64,000 bases of DNA from Deltaproteobacteria bacterium. Lineage in GTDB: Bacteria; Myxococcota_A; UBA9160; JAJDAL01. Location of the stretch: assembly GCA_029261875.1 (NCBI GenBank), contig JAJDAL010000036.1, positions 1 to 64,000 on the forward strand. Reading direction: 5' to 3'. Position 1 is the first letter of the stretch. The number at the start of each line of letters is the position of its first letter. The translations under genes and the position numbers were made by a program. The notes under the pieces are model-generated. The model saw nothing but the letters and a program-made list of their open reading frames with translations, had not been told where the DNA came from and ran no database searches. Positions 8,571 through 16,637 of the stretch are shown here, one piece after another.

Positions 8571-9545
8571 ATGCGTGCCATTGTCGTCGATCGCTGGATG
8601 GAACCGAAAGAGCTGACCGTCTCCGAAGTGCCGGAACCGAGTGCCGGGCCGGGCCAATTGGTGTTGGACGTCTGCGCTGCGGGCTGCAACTTCTTCGACA
8701 TTCTGATGGTCCAGGGTCAATACCAGGTGAAGCCGCCCTTTCCCTTTACACCCGGAGCAGAAGTTGCGGGGATCGTGAAAGAGGTCGGTCCCGGGGTGGA
8801 GGGATTCTCGGTTGGCGATTCGGTGTTTGCTTCCTCGGGCCTCGGCGCGTTCGCCGAACGGGCCGTGGTACCGGCGCGCGGGACCTACGCGATACCCGAG
8901 GGCATGACGTTCGAAGAAGCGGCCGGCCTGCCCATCGTCTACCCCACGTCCTACGCGGGTCTGGTTTTTCGAGCGAATCTGCAGCCCGGGGAGAATCTAC
9001 TCGTTCACGCAGCGGCCGGCGGGGTGGGGATTGCGGCGGTCCAGATCGGCAAAGCCCTGGGTGCCCGTGTGCTCGCCACCGCCGGAGGCGCAGACAAGCT
9101 GGAGGTCGCGCGCCAGGCCGGTGCGGACGTGTTGATCGATTATCGCAAGGAAGATTTCGTCGCCCGCGTCAAAGAGGAAACCGGCGGCAAGGGGGCCGAT
9201 GTCATCTACGATTCCGTGGGCGGGGATATTTTCGACCAATCGCTGAAATGCATCGCGTGGAATGGGCGTTTGCTGGTGATTGGTTTCGCGAGCGGTCGCA
9301 TCCCGGAAGTCAAACTCAACCGCGTACTGCTCAAGAACATCGCGATCGTGGGCCTGCATTGGGGCGCCCATGTGGCGAACGAGCCCGAGAAGATCGGCCA
9401 AACCTTCGATGCGCTGTTCGATCTCTACAGCGCGGGCAAGATTCCGCCGGTGGTGTTCAAGAGCTATCCCCTGGCCGAACTCCCGAGTGCCCTCGAAGCG
9501 TTGGGTTCCCGACGCACCTACGGGAAAGTCGTCATCACGCCCTAG
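8571..9545 (+). CDS. Zinc-independent MDR family quinone oxidoreductase-like protein
   Basis: 324 residues. GroES-like N-terminal domain (AGCNFFDILMVQGQYQ around residues 40-55) and a Rossmann NAD(P)H domain with AAAGGVGIAAVQIGKALGA (about residues 145-163). The structural zinc cysteines of alcohol dehydrogenases are absent, and the sequence follows the NADPH:quinone reductase/zeta-crystallin branch. It would reduce quinones or enals in the cytoplasm using NADPH. It sits 9 bp downstream of the TetR gene, suggesting that the regulator senses a reactive electrophile or xenobiotic, which is inference. It converges on the thioredoxin-like gene with only 4 bp between stops. Confidence 0.85.
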   Translation: MRAIVVDRWMEPKELTVSEVPEPSAGPGQLVLDVCAAGCNFFDILMVQGQYQVKPPFPFTPGAEVAGIVKEVGPGVEGFSVGDSVFASSGLGAFAERAVVPARGTYAIPEGMTFEEAAGLPIVYPTSYAGLVFRANLQPGENLLVHAAAGGVGIAAVQIGKALGARVLATAGGADKLEVARQAGADVLIDYRKEDFVARVKEETGGKGADVIYDSVGGDIFDQSLKCIAWNGRLLVIGFASGRIPEVKLNRVLLKNIAIVGLHWGAHVANEPEKIGQTFDALFDLYSAGKIPPVVFKSYPLAELPSALEALGSRRTYGKVVITP

Positions 9546-9549
9546 GGGA

Positions 9550-10128
9550 TCAGCGCGCGTAGTCCGGCTCCTGGCCCGGTTTCCATTTGATGTTGCAACC
9601 GATGCTCGGGGTCTGGTTCGCGGGGACCGGCTCTGCGCGCAACACGCGGTCTGCGGCGGCGCGCAGGTCTTCACCCGTTACCGCTTCACCGTTGCTGGGG
9701 CGGCTGGCGTCGAACTGACCGCGATAGACCAGCTTCAAGTCCCCATCGAAGAGAAAGAAGTCCGGCGTGCAGGCCGCCCGGTAGGCGGCGGCGACTTCCT
9801 GGGTCTCGTCGTACAGGTAGGGGAACACGTAGCCCGCGGTTTCGATCTCTTCCGCCATCTTGGCCGGACTGTCGGCGGGGTAGTGGTCGACGTCGTTGGC
9901 GCTGATGGCCACGACGCCCAAGCCCGATCGTGCGTAGTCGCGGCCGAACTGTGCCAGGCCGCGACGGATGTGAACCACGAAGGGGCAGTGGTTGCAGATG
10001 AACATCACCACCAATCCGTTTTCGCCCGCGACTTCCTCGAGGCTGTGCAGGGTGCCCGAAGGATCGGGAAGCCGAAAGCGCGGCGCCGGGGTTCCGAGTT
10101 CCAACATGGTCGAGGGGGTTGCGGCCAT
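9550..10128 (-). CDS. Thioredoxin-fold (AhpC/TSA-Redoxin) family protein
   Basis: 192 residues. Starts with the peroxiredoxin/TlpA-like opening (GTPAPRFRLPDPSGT, about 12-26) and has FICNHCPFV with the CxxC pair Cys45-Cys48. The unusual NHC core followed by PFVVHI is typical of a bacterial thioredoxin-like subfamily often annotated as redoxin-domain protein. No signal peptide, so it is cytoplasmic. Probable thiol-disulfide reductase or peroxidase; substrate unknown. It is preceded (on its own strand) by a purine-rich AGGAGGAAG stretch just before the ATG, a strong ribosome site. Confidence 0.82.
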   Translation of the reverse strand: MAATPSTMLELGTPAPRFRLPDPSGTLHSLEEVAGENGLVVMFICNHCPFVVHIRRGLAQFGRDYARSGLGVVAISANDVDHYPADSPAKMAEEIETAGYVFPYLYDETQEVAAAYRAACTPDFFLFDGDLKLVYRGQFDASRPSNGEAVTGEDLRAAADRVLRAEPVPANQTPSIGCNIKWKPGQEPDYAR

Positions 10129-10207
10129 TTCTTCCTCCTGGGGCGCACCATAGCAAGCGGACCCGACGCCTCCGCGCTGGACATCGTGACCGGCCCGCGC
10201 TGTCGGC

Positions 10208-11341
10208 TCAGCGGGGCGTGCCCGCCAGCGTCTCGAGGGTTTCGAGGACCGGGCGCATCACTTCCGGAAGTCGATATTGCCGGGCACGTGCGAGCCCGGC
10301 CCGCGTGCGCGTTTCCCGACCGGCGTCGCCAAGCCCGGCCTCGATACTTCGCGCGATGGCGCTCGGGTCCCGCGGGTCGAAATACAGACCGGCGTCGCCC
10401 ACGACTTCCGGTAGCGATGCCGCGCGCGCCACCGCCACGGGAACACCGCACGCCATGGCTTCGAGGGGCGGGAGTCCAAAACCCTCGGTGAGGGATGGAA
10501 AGACGAACAGGGTGGCTCCGCGATACAAACTCGCGAGTTCGTGGTCGGTTACTTCGCCCGCGGCGTGGATGTGTTGGCGAACCGCCTCCGGAACGCCGCG
10601 GGTGTCGCATTCCTCCCCGAGGGCCGAAGCGTCGAGGTTCACCACCAGGCCGTATTGCGCGCGCAAGCTGGCGTCGAGTTGCGCGTATGCGTCCAACAAT
10701 CCGCCCAGGTTTTTGTGGGGCGAGCGATTCCCGACCCATAAGAGATAGGGAGATTCGATGCCTTTGCGCTGGCGTAGGGCGGAATCCCCCGGCGTTTCCG
10801 TCGGATCGAAGTGCGGAGCGATCGCATGGGCGAAACGTCCGATCCGCTCGGGCGGGGCGCCAAAGTGCCGAGCGATTTCCGCCCGGGCGTGCTCGGACGC
10901 GGTGAGGATGGAGTCTGCCCGGCCCACCGCATGGGCGACGCGCCGGCGGAAATAGCGCTGCTCGAGGCCGCTCCCGAAATGAAGCGGTGTCAGGTCGTGA
11001 ATCGCGCATCCCATGGGAACCGAGACCCGGTAGGGGAGTTTGTAATAGGGCGAGAAGAACGCCCTCCAGGGGGTTCCGGCGCGGCGGGATTCTACTTCCG
11101 CGCGCGCAAAGGAGAAAATGTCCTCGAGAAGAGCATGGGGGCGTCGTTGAATCGTGGTTGAAACAACTCGCTTTTCGAAATTCGCGAGCTCGGGAATCTC
11201 AGAGCGGGAGAGGGCGGCGAAGCGAAAAGGAAAATCCAGCTGCGCGGCAGTCTCGAACAGGTTGATGACGAAGCGGCGAATCCCGGTTCGGTCCCCCTCC
11301 AACTCTCGGGTATCGATGGCGATCAAAGGCTCAATCGACAT
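10208..11341 (-). CDS. Glycosyltransferase family 4 (GT-B)
   Basis: 377 residues. ATG 11341 (MSIEPLIAIDTREL) is preferred over an upstream start at 11395 because the sequence then begins with the family-typical first beta strand. C-terminal donor-binding half shows YLLWVGNRSPHKNLGGLL and the EX7E motif EGFGLPPLE. It likely uses a nucleotide-sugar donor to build a lipid-linked or surface glycan on the cytoplasmic face. It lies 2 kb before the main polysaccharide locus and overlaps nothing; its divergent neighbour encodes a PilZ protein. Acceptor unknown. Confidence 0.85.
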   Translation of the reverse strand: MSIEPLIAIDTRELEGDRTGIRRFVINLFETAAQLDFPFRFAALSRSEIPELANFEKRVVSTTIQRRPHALLEDIFSFARAEVESRRAGTPWRAFFSPYYKLPYRVSVPMGCAIHDLTPLHFGSGLEQRYFRRRVAHAVGRADSILTASEHARAEIARHFGAPPERIGRFAHAIAPHFDPTETPGDSALRQRKGIESPYLLWVGNRSPHKNLGGLLDAYAQLDASLRAQYGLVVNLDASALGEECDTRGVPEAVRQHIHAAGEVTDHELASLYRGATLFVFPSLTEGFGLPPLEAMACGVPVAVARAASLPEVVGDAGLYFDPRDPSAIARSIEAGLGDAGRETRTRAGLARARQYRLPEVMRPVLETLETLAGTPR

Positions 11342-11517
11342 TGCGGCGTGGATCCTACCGGATGCGGGCCAGAAGGCATTTTGGGGCAGAATCAACTCAG
11401 TTCTGCATTGAAAACGCGGTGCGGATCAAGCGCACCAGGAAATACGCCGATCTAAGGACGCTAGGCGCACGATTGCGTTCTCGCGAGGTGCGCGGCCAAA
11501 TCAATCTCGGGCGGAAG

Positions 11518-12162
11518 ATGGCAAAAGGCAGGCTTCGAACAGGAGATATCGTTCGGTTGATTCCCGCGGAGCAGCGCGGAAACGGCCGATTCGAATCCAA
11601 AGTCGACGTGGTCGAAAGCAAGCGCTTCTGGGTGATCGATCCGAAGGGCCCGTTTCAGATCGACGACAAAATCCATTGTGAACGCGTGGTGGACGACGAC
11701 GCGCGTTACCGTGCATCGATCCAGGTGCTGAGCCGCGCCGGTGGTGCACTTGCCCTGTCGATGCCTGCGGACTGGGAACGCGTACAAGCCCGCGCCCACG
11801 TTCGGATCGCCGCCGACGATCTCCAGGTCCGAGGCCAATGCCGCGTCGGGGAAGCCCGCGACTGCAAATTCTCCTGCATCAACATCAGTGCCGGCGGATT
11901 CATGCTCGAAGTGGACGCGCTACTCGAAATGAATGACGAATACGTCTTCGATTTCTGCTTGCCGGAAACCGACAATCACTTCAAGATTGCCGGGCGCGTC
12001 GTACGTGTGGACGAACCGGGCCCGGCGAGTGATGCCAAATGCGTGGTGGGAATCCAATTCACCGACATCGGTGAAGAGGACAGCGGAACCATCACGCGCT
12101 GGGTCTACGTCGAGCAGATCCGCCAGCGACACACCGGCGAGAACATCTCCCACGACGAATAG
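11518..12162 (+). CDS. PilZ domain protein (YcgR-like), putative c-di-GMP effector
   Basis: 214 residues from ATG 11518, chosen for GGGCGGA just upstream; the frame opens earlier at 11341. An N-terminal beta-rich region (residues 1-80; GDIVRLIPAEQ, SKVDVVESKRFWVID) resembles the YcgR N-terminal domain. The PilZ domain follows with both c-di-GMP ligands: RVQAR (88-92, RxxxR) and NISAGG (122-127, N/DxSxxG). By family knowledge such proteins bind cyclic di-GMP and alter motility or polysaccharide production. Its location just upstream of the large polysaccharide operon fits the second role, but no direct link is visible. Confidence 0.85.
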   Translation: MAKGRLRTGDIVRLIPAEQRGNGRFESKVDVVESKRFWVIDPKGPFQIDDKIHCERVVDDDARYRASIQVLSRAGGALALSMPADWERVQARAHVRIAADDLQVRGQCRVGEARDCKFSCINISAGGFMLEVDALLEMNDEYVFDFCLPETDNHFKIAGRVVRVDEPGPASDAKCVVGIQFTDIGEEDSGTITRWVYVEQIRQRHTGENISHDE

Positions 12163-12201
12163 ACGTACGGGGTTCTTGCGACGCGCGAAAGGTGGCATTT
12201 C

Positions 12202-13173
12202 GTGAGTCGCGCAATCGTCATCCGCCAAATCGGCGGCCCGGAAGTTCTCGAAGTCGAGGATCAAGAGGTTGGGGCGCCGGGGCCCGGCTGCGTCCGGGTG
12301 TGCGTCCGCGCCGCCGGCGTCAACTTCATCGACATCTATTTTCGCAGCGGCCAATACGCGAGACCCGTCCCCTTCGTATCGGGCCTCGAAGGCAGCGGAG
12401 TCGTCGAAGCGGTCGGGCCCGACGCCGAAGACCTGGTGGTGGGGGACCGCGTCGCCTGGGCCGCCATCCCGAATTCCTACGCGGAGCAGATGATCGCGCC
12501 GGTTTCGCGCCTGGTCCGCATTCCCGAAGGAATCGACGATGAGGTTGCGGCCGCCTGCATGCTCCAGGGCATGACGGCCCATTATCTGACCCACGGCGTC
12601 CGCGACACCCGTCCGGGCGATGTGGCATTGGTACACGCGGCCGCTGGGGGGACCGGGCAATTGTTGGTCCAAACCCTGAAAAACGCGGGGGCGCGGGTAC
12701 TCGCCACGTGCTCGACGGCGGAGAAAGAAAAAGTCGCGCTGGACGCCGGGGCCGACTCGGTCATCCGCTACACGGAATGCGATTTCGCGGAGGCCGTGCG
12801 CGAACTCACCCAGGGCCGCGGCGTCGACGTCGCCTACGATTCCGTGGGCCAGACCACCTTCGACGGCAGCCTGGCGAGCTTGCGCGTGCGCGGTCTGCTG
12901 GTGTTGTTCGGGCAGGCCAGCGGGCCGGTTCCGCCCGTCGATCTGCGCCGTCTCAACGATATGGGTTCCCTCTATGTGACGCGTCCGTCCCTGGCCCACT
13001 ACACGGGCGATCGCGCGGAGCTGGTCATGCGCGCCGGAGCCGTGCTGGACGCCGTGCGGGATCGCAGCCTTCGCGTGGCGATTGGGGGGCGATTCCCCCT
13101 CGCGGATGCCGCGGCCGCCCACCGGGCTTTGCAGGACCGCACCGCGAAAGGGAAGCTGCTCCTGCTCCCCTGA
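12202..13173 (+). CDS. Quinone oxidoreductase (QOR1-like MDR)
   Basis: 323 residues with a GTG start. Very close in pattern to NADPH:quinone oxidoreductase 1: GVNFIDIYFRSGQY (about residues 44-57), AAAGGTGQLLVQTLKNAGA in the NADPH-binding fold, and SVGQTTFDGSLASL. It is a second MDR besides the one at 8571, only distantly similar. No zinc ligands. It is a cytoplasmic enzyme probably reducing quinones or alpha,beta-unsaturated carbonyls. It follows the PilZ gene by 39 bp and ends at the gap before the polysaccharide operon. Confidence 0.87.
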   Translation: MSRAIVIRQIGGPEVLEVEDQEVGAPGPGCVRVCVRAAGVNFIDIYFRSGQYARPVPFVSGLEGSGVVEAVGPDAEDLVVGDRVAWAAIPNSYAEQMIAPVSRLVRIPEGIDDEVAAACMLQGMTAHYLTHGVRDTRPGDVALVHAAAGGTGQLLVQTLKNAGARVLATCSTAEKEKVALDAGADSVIRYTECDFAEAVRELTQGRGVDVAYDSVGQTTFDGSLASLRVRGLLVLFGQASGPVPPVDLRRLNDMGSLYVTRPSLAHYTGDRAELVMRAGAVLDAVRDRSLRVAIGGRFPLADAAAAHRALQDRTAKGKLLLLP

Positions 13174-13186
13174 TTCCCCAGGCGGC

Positions 13187-13207
13187 TCCCGGATGTTCAC
13201 GCCGGGA
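13187..13207 (+). terminator. Weak hairpin after the quinone oxidoreductase gene
   Basis: TCCCGG (13187-13192) and CCGGGA (13202-13207) can form a 6-bp stem with a 9-base loop 14 bases after the stop codon. It is followed by a C-rich, not T-rich, tract, so it is not a convincing intrinsic terminator. Listed as the only terminator-like structure before the large operon. Confidence 0.2.
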
Positions 13208-13245
13208 CCTCCCCTCCGTTCCCCAGAGCCCAAATTCACGGGAAA

Positions 13246-13292
13246 CCCCGAGGGCGTAAGCCCCCGTCGTCCGGGCTTTCGCCCAGTCGGGG
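13246..13292 (+). promoter_or_regulatory. Candidate structured leader (three-way-junction fold) upstream of the polysaccharide operon
   Basis: The 194-bp gap 13174-13367 contains an outer stem CCCCGA (13246-13251) pairing with TCGGGG (13287-13292) that encloses two small hairpins: GGGC-GTAA-GCCC (13252-13263, a GNRA-type loop) and GGGC-TTTC-GCCC (13273-13284). All arms are perfectly complementary. It lies 75 bases ahead of the first gene of a 15-kb operon and shares CCCCGAG and AGTCGGGGAT with the hairpin at 47806-47844. I compared it by eye with the GEMM cyclic-di-GMP riboswitch core and with the ops/JUMPstart element and found neither. It could be a leader RNA or a chance GC-rich fold. Confidence 0.35.
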
Positions 13293-13367
13293 ATCAAGTC
13301 TGCTCATCGCTTGCCGATTCGTGAGTGTGCGGTTTTGACGCGTGAAGTACGCGTTTAGTGAGGGAAA

Positions 13368-14822
13368 GTGGAGGGGCAGCTCTTCGTCCATGTCGCAGCG
13401 TTCGGTGCCGCCATCGGGGGCACCGCGTTGGCGACACCGATTGTTCGCCGCGTGGCGATCCGCCTGGGTTGGCTGGATCGTCCGCACGGGCATAAGACCC
13501 ACGACGCACCCGTGCCTTTGCTCGGGGGCGTGGCGGTCTATATCGGCCTGGTGTTGGGCGCGCTCGTCGCCCACACCCTGGATCCGCGGTTGTTCTTCGA
13601 TCAGGAATTCGAACTCTTCGCCGCACTGGCGGGTGGACTCGTCGTGTTGGCCCTGGGAACCGTGGACGACATGCGCGACCTCGGTCCGCTCCCGAAACTA
13701 TTGATCCAGACCGGCGCCGCCATCCCGCTCGCGATTGCGTGCGGGGGTTTGCCGTTTCTCTCGAACCCGTTCGGTGGCGAGCCCCTGGCGCTGGGCTTCC
13801 TCTCGATTCCGATCGCGGTGCTGTGGATCGTGGGTCTGACCAATGCGTTGAACCTGATCGATGGACTCGACGGCCTGGCGGTTGGGGTCGCGACCATCTG
13901 TGCCACGACGCTCTTGCTGAACATCTGGCCCGAGACCGGGATCTACTCGATCCTGGCCGTCACGCTGTTCGGCGCGAGCTTGGCGTTCCTGCGCTTCAAT
14001 TTTCCGCCCGCGCGGATCTTTCTGGGCGACGGCGGAGCCTTCGTGCTGGGCTTTGCGTTGGCGGCCGCATCCCTCGGCGGTTTTCGCAAAGGCACGACCC
14101 TCGTCACGTTGCTCGTTCCCCTGGTCGCGCTTGGACTGCCGATCCTCAATACGGCCCTCGCCCTGGCGCGCGGAATCCGTTTGCGACGCTCGCCGCTTCG
14201 CGCGCACCGCGACCACCTTCACGATCGATTGGTGCGGATCGGCTTGGCGCCGCGCGCGGCAGTGCTGTTGCTCTACGCCATCACGGGATATCTGGGGGGC
14301 GTCGCCCTGGCCCTGCGCGATGTGACACCGGACCTGGTATTGCGCTTCGCCTTCGTGGCGGCGGGCGCGGCGATCATCGGTTTGCGCGCGCTCGTGTTCG
14401 TGGAACGCCGTCTGCTTCAATCCCGCAACGAAGCGGCGTCTGCGACCGGCGAACCGGGCGACGGTTCCGGCGACGTCGGGGAACCGCTCTTGGTTCTATG
14501 CGAGGCCCAGGGACTTGCCCGCGAAGGTTTTTCCCCAGCGCTCGCCTTGGGCGATCCCGGCACCCTTGGACGACTTTTCCCAATCGATGATCAGCGTGTG
14601 GCGATTCTCTTGAGTCGCGAGCACGCGGAGTCGCGCCAACCCGAAGACGCGGTACGTCGCTGGATTGCACTTTCCCAGCCGCGACAGACCTGGCGCGTTC
14701 AAACCCTGGCAGGCACGAAGATCGGTTCCACCGACGCTTCCGCACGGCCGGCGCGTCGGCGTCGACCGGGAACGCCCGCCGGCAATGCGTGGCGTGAGCC
14801 GTCGCGAGGAGTCAACCCGTGA
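13368..14822 (+). CDS. Undecaprenyl-phosphate glycosyl-1-phosphate transferase (MraY/WecA/TagO family) with C-terminal extension
   Basis: 484 residues, GTG start with GAGGG at 13360-13364. Multi-pass membrane enzyme that would load the first sugar-1-phosphate onto undecaprenyl phosphate. Family motifs: DDMRDLG (Asp100/Asp101), NALNLIDGLDG (159-169), FLGDGG (218-223) and the cytoplasmic HRDHLH (280-285). Transmembrane segments end near residue 345; the remaining ~135 residues are a soluble extension that WecA/TagO lack (PLLVLCEAQGL, RVAILLSREHAES), function unknown. Its TGA overlaps the next GTG (GTGA 14819-14822). As the first gene of the long operon and the only priming enzyme in view, it most likely initiates the repeat unit. 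Confidence 0.88.
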   Translation: MEGQLFVHVAAFGAAIGGTALATPIVRRVAIRLGWLDRPHGHKTHDAPVPLLGGVAVYIGLVLGALVAHTLDPRLFFDQEFELFAALAGGLVVLALGTVDDMRDLGPLPKLLIQTGAAIPLAIACGGLPFLSNPFGGEPLALGFLSIPIAVLWIVGLTNALNLIDGLDGLAVGVATICATTLLLNIWPETGIYSILAVTLFGASLAFLRFNFPPARIFLGDGGAFVLGFALAAASLGGFRKGTTLVTLLVPLVALGLPILNTALALARGIRLRRSPLRAHRDHLHDRLVRIGLAPRAAVLLLYAITGYLGGVALALRDVTPDLVLRFAFVAAGAAIIGLRALVFVERRLLQSRNEAASATGEPGDGSGDVGEPLLVLCEAQGLAREGFSPALALGDPGTLGRLFPIDDQRVAILLSREHAESRQPEDAVRRWIALSQPRQTWRVQTLAGTKIGSTDASARPARRRRPGTPAGNAWREPSRGVNP

Positions 14823-16624
14823 GGCAATGGGCACTACTGGGAGCGGCCATCATCGTCAGTGGCTTGGCGGGGTATTTCCTCTCCAACGTGATCGATCAAC
14901 CGCAACCGCAGCCGCAGGAGTTTGCGGACGACGCTGAATTTGGGGAGCCGACCGCGATCGCGCCGCAGCCGGGATCCATCACGCCGGCGCCGGATTCGGG
15001 ACTCGATCCGCAGGACCTCGCTGAGGCCGACGCGGGCGAGTTCGCCGAGCCGGGATCCGCGGAGTCGGTCTTTCCCGAAAGCCTGACGGGAGCCCTGGAT
15101 CAACCCTTGGCCCAGTCCCCTCGGCCGACCGTGGAACCCGAACCCGCCGCACCGAAGCGCACGGCGCCGCGACGCCGAACCGTACGCCGGGCGAAGGCTC
15201 CGGCCCCCGCGGCACCGGAACCCGTGAACCCCGACGCGCCGCGCTTCTTGGAGGCGCCGGATCTCGATTCTCCGCAGTTGGAGGTTCACGCGAGCGTTCG
15301 CGAGACCGACGACGGTCCCCGCATCGAAACCGAGACGCGCACCAAAGTGCTGGCGCGCAATCTCGCCGACGGGGATCTCGGCGTGACCCAGGGCGAATGG
15401 GCGTGGAACCTCGTGAAATCCCTCAACCTCGAACAAGGCGTTCCGCCGGACGCGACGGATCAAGACGCCATCGATTTGTTGAATGGTCGCCCGAAACAAA
15501 CCGTTTCCCTGTTGCCCGGAGCCAACGGCTTCCAACAGAGCGCGGATCAGGAATGCGGCGAGCAGGGAATGAAGAAGGGCGCCCAGGCTCTCGCAAAGGG
15601 TTTGCCGAACGGTCCCAACCAGGCGTTCGACATCGACATCCTGCAATCGGGTTTCTATCAGCTGCGCGTGCTGACGTCCGGCGGCGCGAGTCGCTGGAAT
15701 CTGAACGGGGGCCCGGCCCAGGTATTGAAGTCGGGCGAGGAACCCGTGCGTGCGGAGTCCGAGAAGCTCGTGCTGTTGGCGCGTGGCAAGCACGTTCTCA
15801 ACGGTGAGATTCCCGAGGGCGTCGAAATTCTGTGCGCGGAGCTCGTGCCCGTCGACAAGCCGTCGATTCGTCCGGAGGACGGTTGGAAGCCCGATCAGGA
15901 TCTGACATTTGGCGACAAGGCGCTGACGATGATCCAGGCCATGGGGCTCGAAAACGACCTTCCGCCCGCGGAACTTCCCCAGGTGATCGAAGCGGAATCG
16001 CTTACCGCCGAAGGCATCGACGCCATCTTCGAGCAGACCGCCTCCGGCGGCGGTGTCGCGCGTTTGCAATCGGCGGCGACCTTGCGCTTCAACCCGAAGA
16101 CCCAAGGCGACGGGCTCTACACCCTGTTCGTGCGCGGAGCCGGGGTGCAGGGATCCGCGTGGGCGGTGAACGACGGCGTGCGTCGTCCGATTCCCTCGAC
16201 CGTGGAAGCCAAAGAACTCGGCTGGTGGGAGCTGGGTTCCTTCCGCATGGGTCCCGGACAGCAGACCGTGCGCGGCGACTTGCCCGAAGGGGCGCGCGTC
16301 GATGCGTTGCGGATCGTCAAGCGGGCGGAGTCGGGTTCCGCGTCCCTCTCGATGTTGCACGGGCTGGGTTTCGAAGAAGGCCTGGCGGACGAGCGCGTTT
16401 CGCCCGGTGCGGCTCAGGAAAATCTCCAGACGCCGGCGTTTCTCGCGACCCGCGCTGCGAAGATCGCCGCCTATACGGCGGGCGGCCTCGTGGCGGCTGC
16501 CAGTTTCATCGCGTTGGATCCGCTGGAGCTGCGCGAAAGCAATGATTCCGATGATCCGGCCCCCCCGGCGGCGACCCCGGACCCGGTCGCCCCCGATCCC
16601 GATCCAACCCCGACTGTGCCTTAA
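14819..16624 (+). CDS. Unrecognised envelope protein with N- and C-terminal membrane anchors and internal repeats
   Basis: 601 residues; family not recognised. Layout: one transmembrane helix at residues 5-22; a Pro/Glu/Ala-rich linker to about 150 with basic AP-rich patches; a globular region of about 170-540; a second hydrophobic segment near 548-566; a Pro/Asp-rich tail. The globular part is internally repeated: a helix-like motif recurs at about 191-210 (EWAWNLVKSLNLEQGVPPD), 365-384 (KALTMIQAMGLENDLPPA) and 507-525 (SLSMLHGLGFEEGLA), and a beta module recurs ending at LNGEIPEGVEIL (~326) and VRGDLPEGARVD (~485). VIEAESLTAEG resembles the start of CBM6/35-like domains. Sitting between the priming transferase and the Wzc-like kinase, it is probably an inner-membrane, periplasm-facing assembly factor. 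Confidence 0.7.
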   Translation: MRQWALLGAAIIVSGLAGYFLSNVIDQPQPQPQEFADDAEFGEPTAIAPQPGSITPAPDSGLDPQDLAEADAGEFAEPGSAESVFPESLTGALDQPLAQSPRPTVEPEPAAPKRTAPRRRTVRRAKAPAPAAPEPVNPDAPRFLEAPDLDSPQLEVHASVRETDDGPRIETETRTKVLARNLADGDLGVTQGEWAWNLVKSLNLEQGVPPDATDQDAIDLLNGRPKQTVSLLPGANGFQQSADQECGEQGMKKGAQALAKGLPNGPNQAFDIDILQSGFYQLRVLTSGGASRWNLNGGPAQVLKSGEEPVRAESEKLVLLARGKHVLNGEIPEGVEILCAELVPVDKPSIRPEDGWKPDQDLTFGDKALTMIQAMGLENDLPPAELPQVIEAESLTAEGIDAIFEQTASGGGVARLQSAATLRFNPKTQGDGLYTLFVRGAGVQGSAWAVNDGVRRPIPSTVEAKELGWWELGSFRMGPGQQTVRGDLPEGARVDALRIVKRAESGSASLSMLHGLGFEEGLADERVSPGAAQENLQTPAFLATRAAKIAAYTAGGLVAAASFIALDPLELRESNDSDDPAPPAATPDPVAPDPDPTPTVP

Positions 16625-16637
16625 GTAGGAGAAGCGG

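Noticed and set aside
13246..13292. GEMM (c-di-GMP) riboswitch or ops/JUMPstart element
   Set aside because: Tempting because of the nearby PilZ gene and long operon, but the conserved GEMM core and GGCGGTAG are not present.
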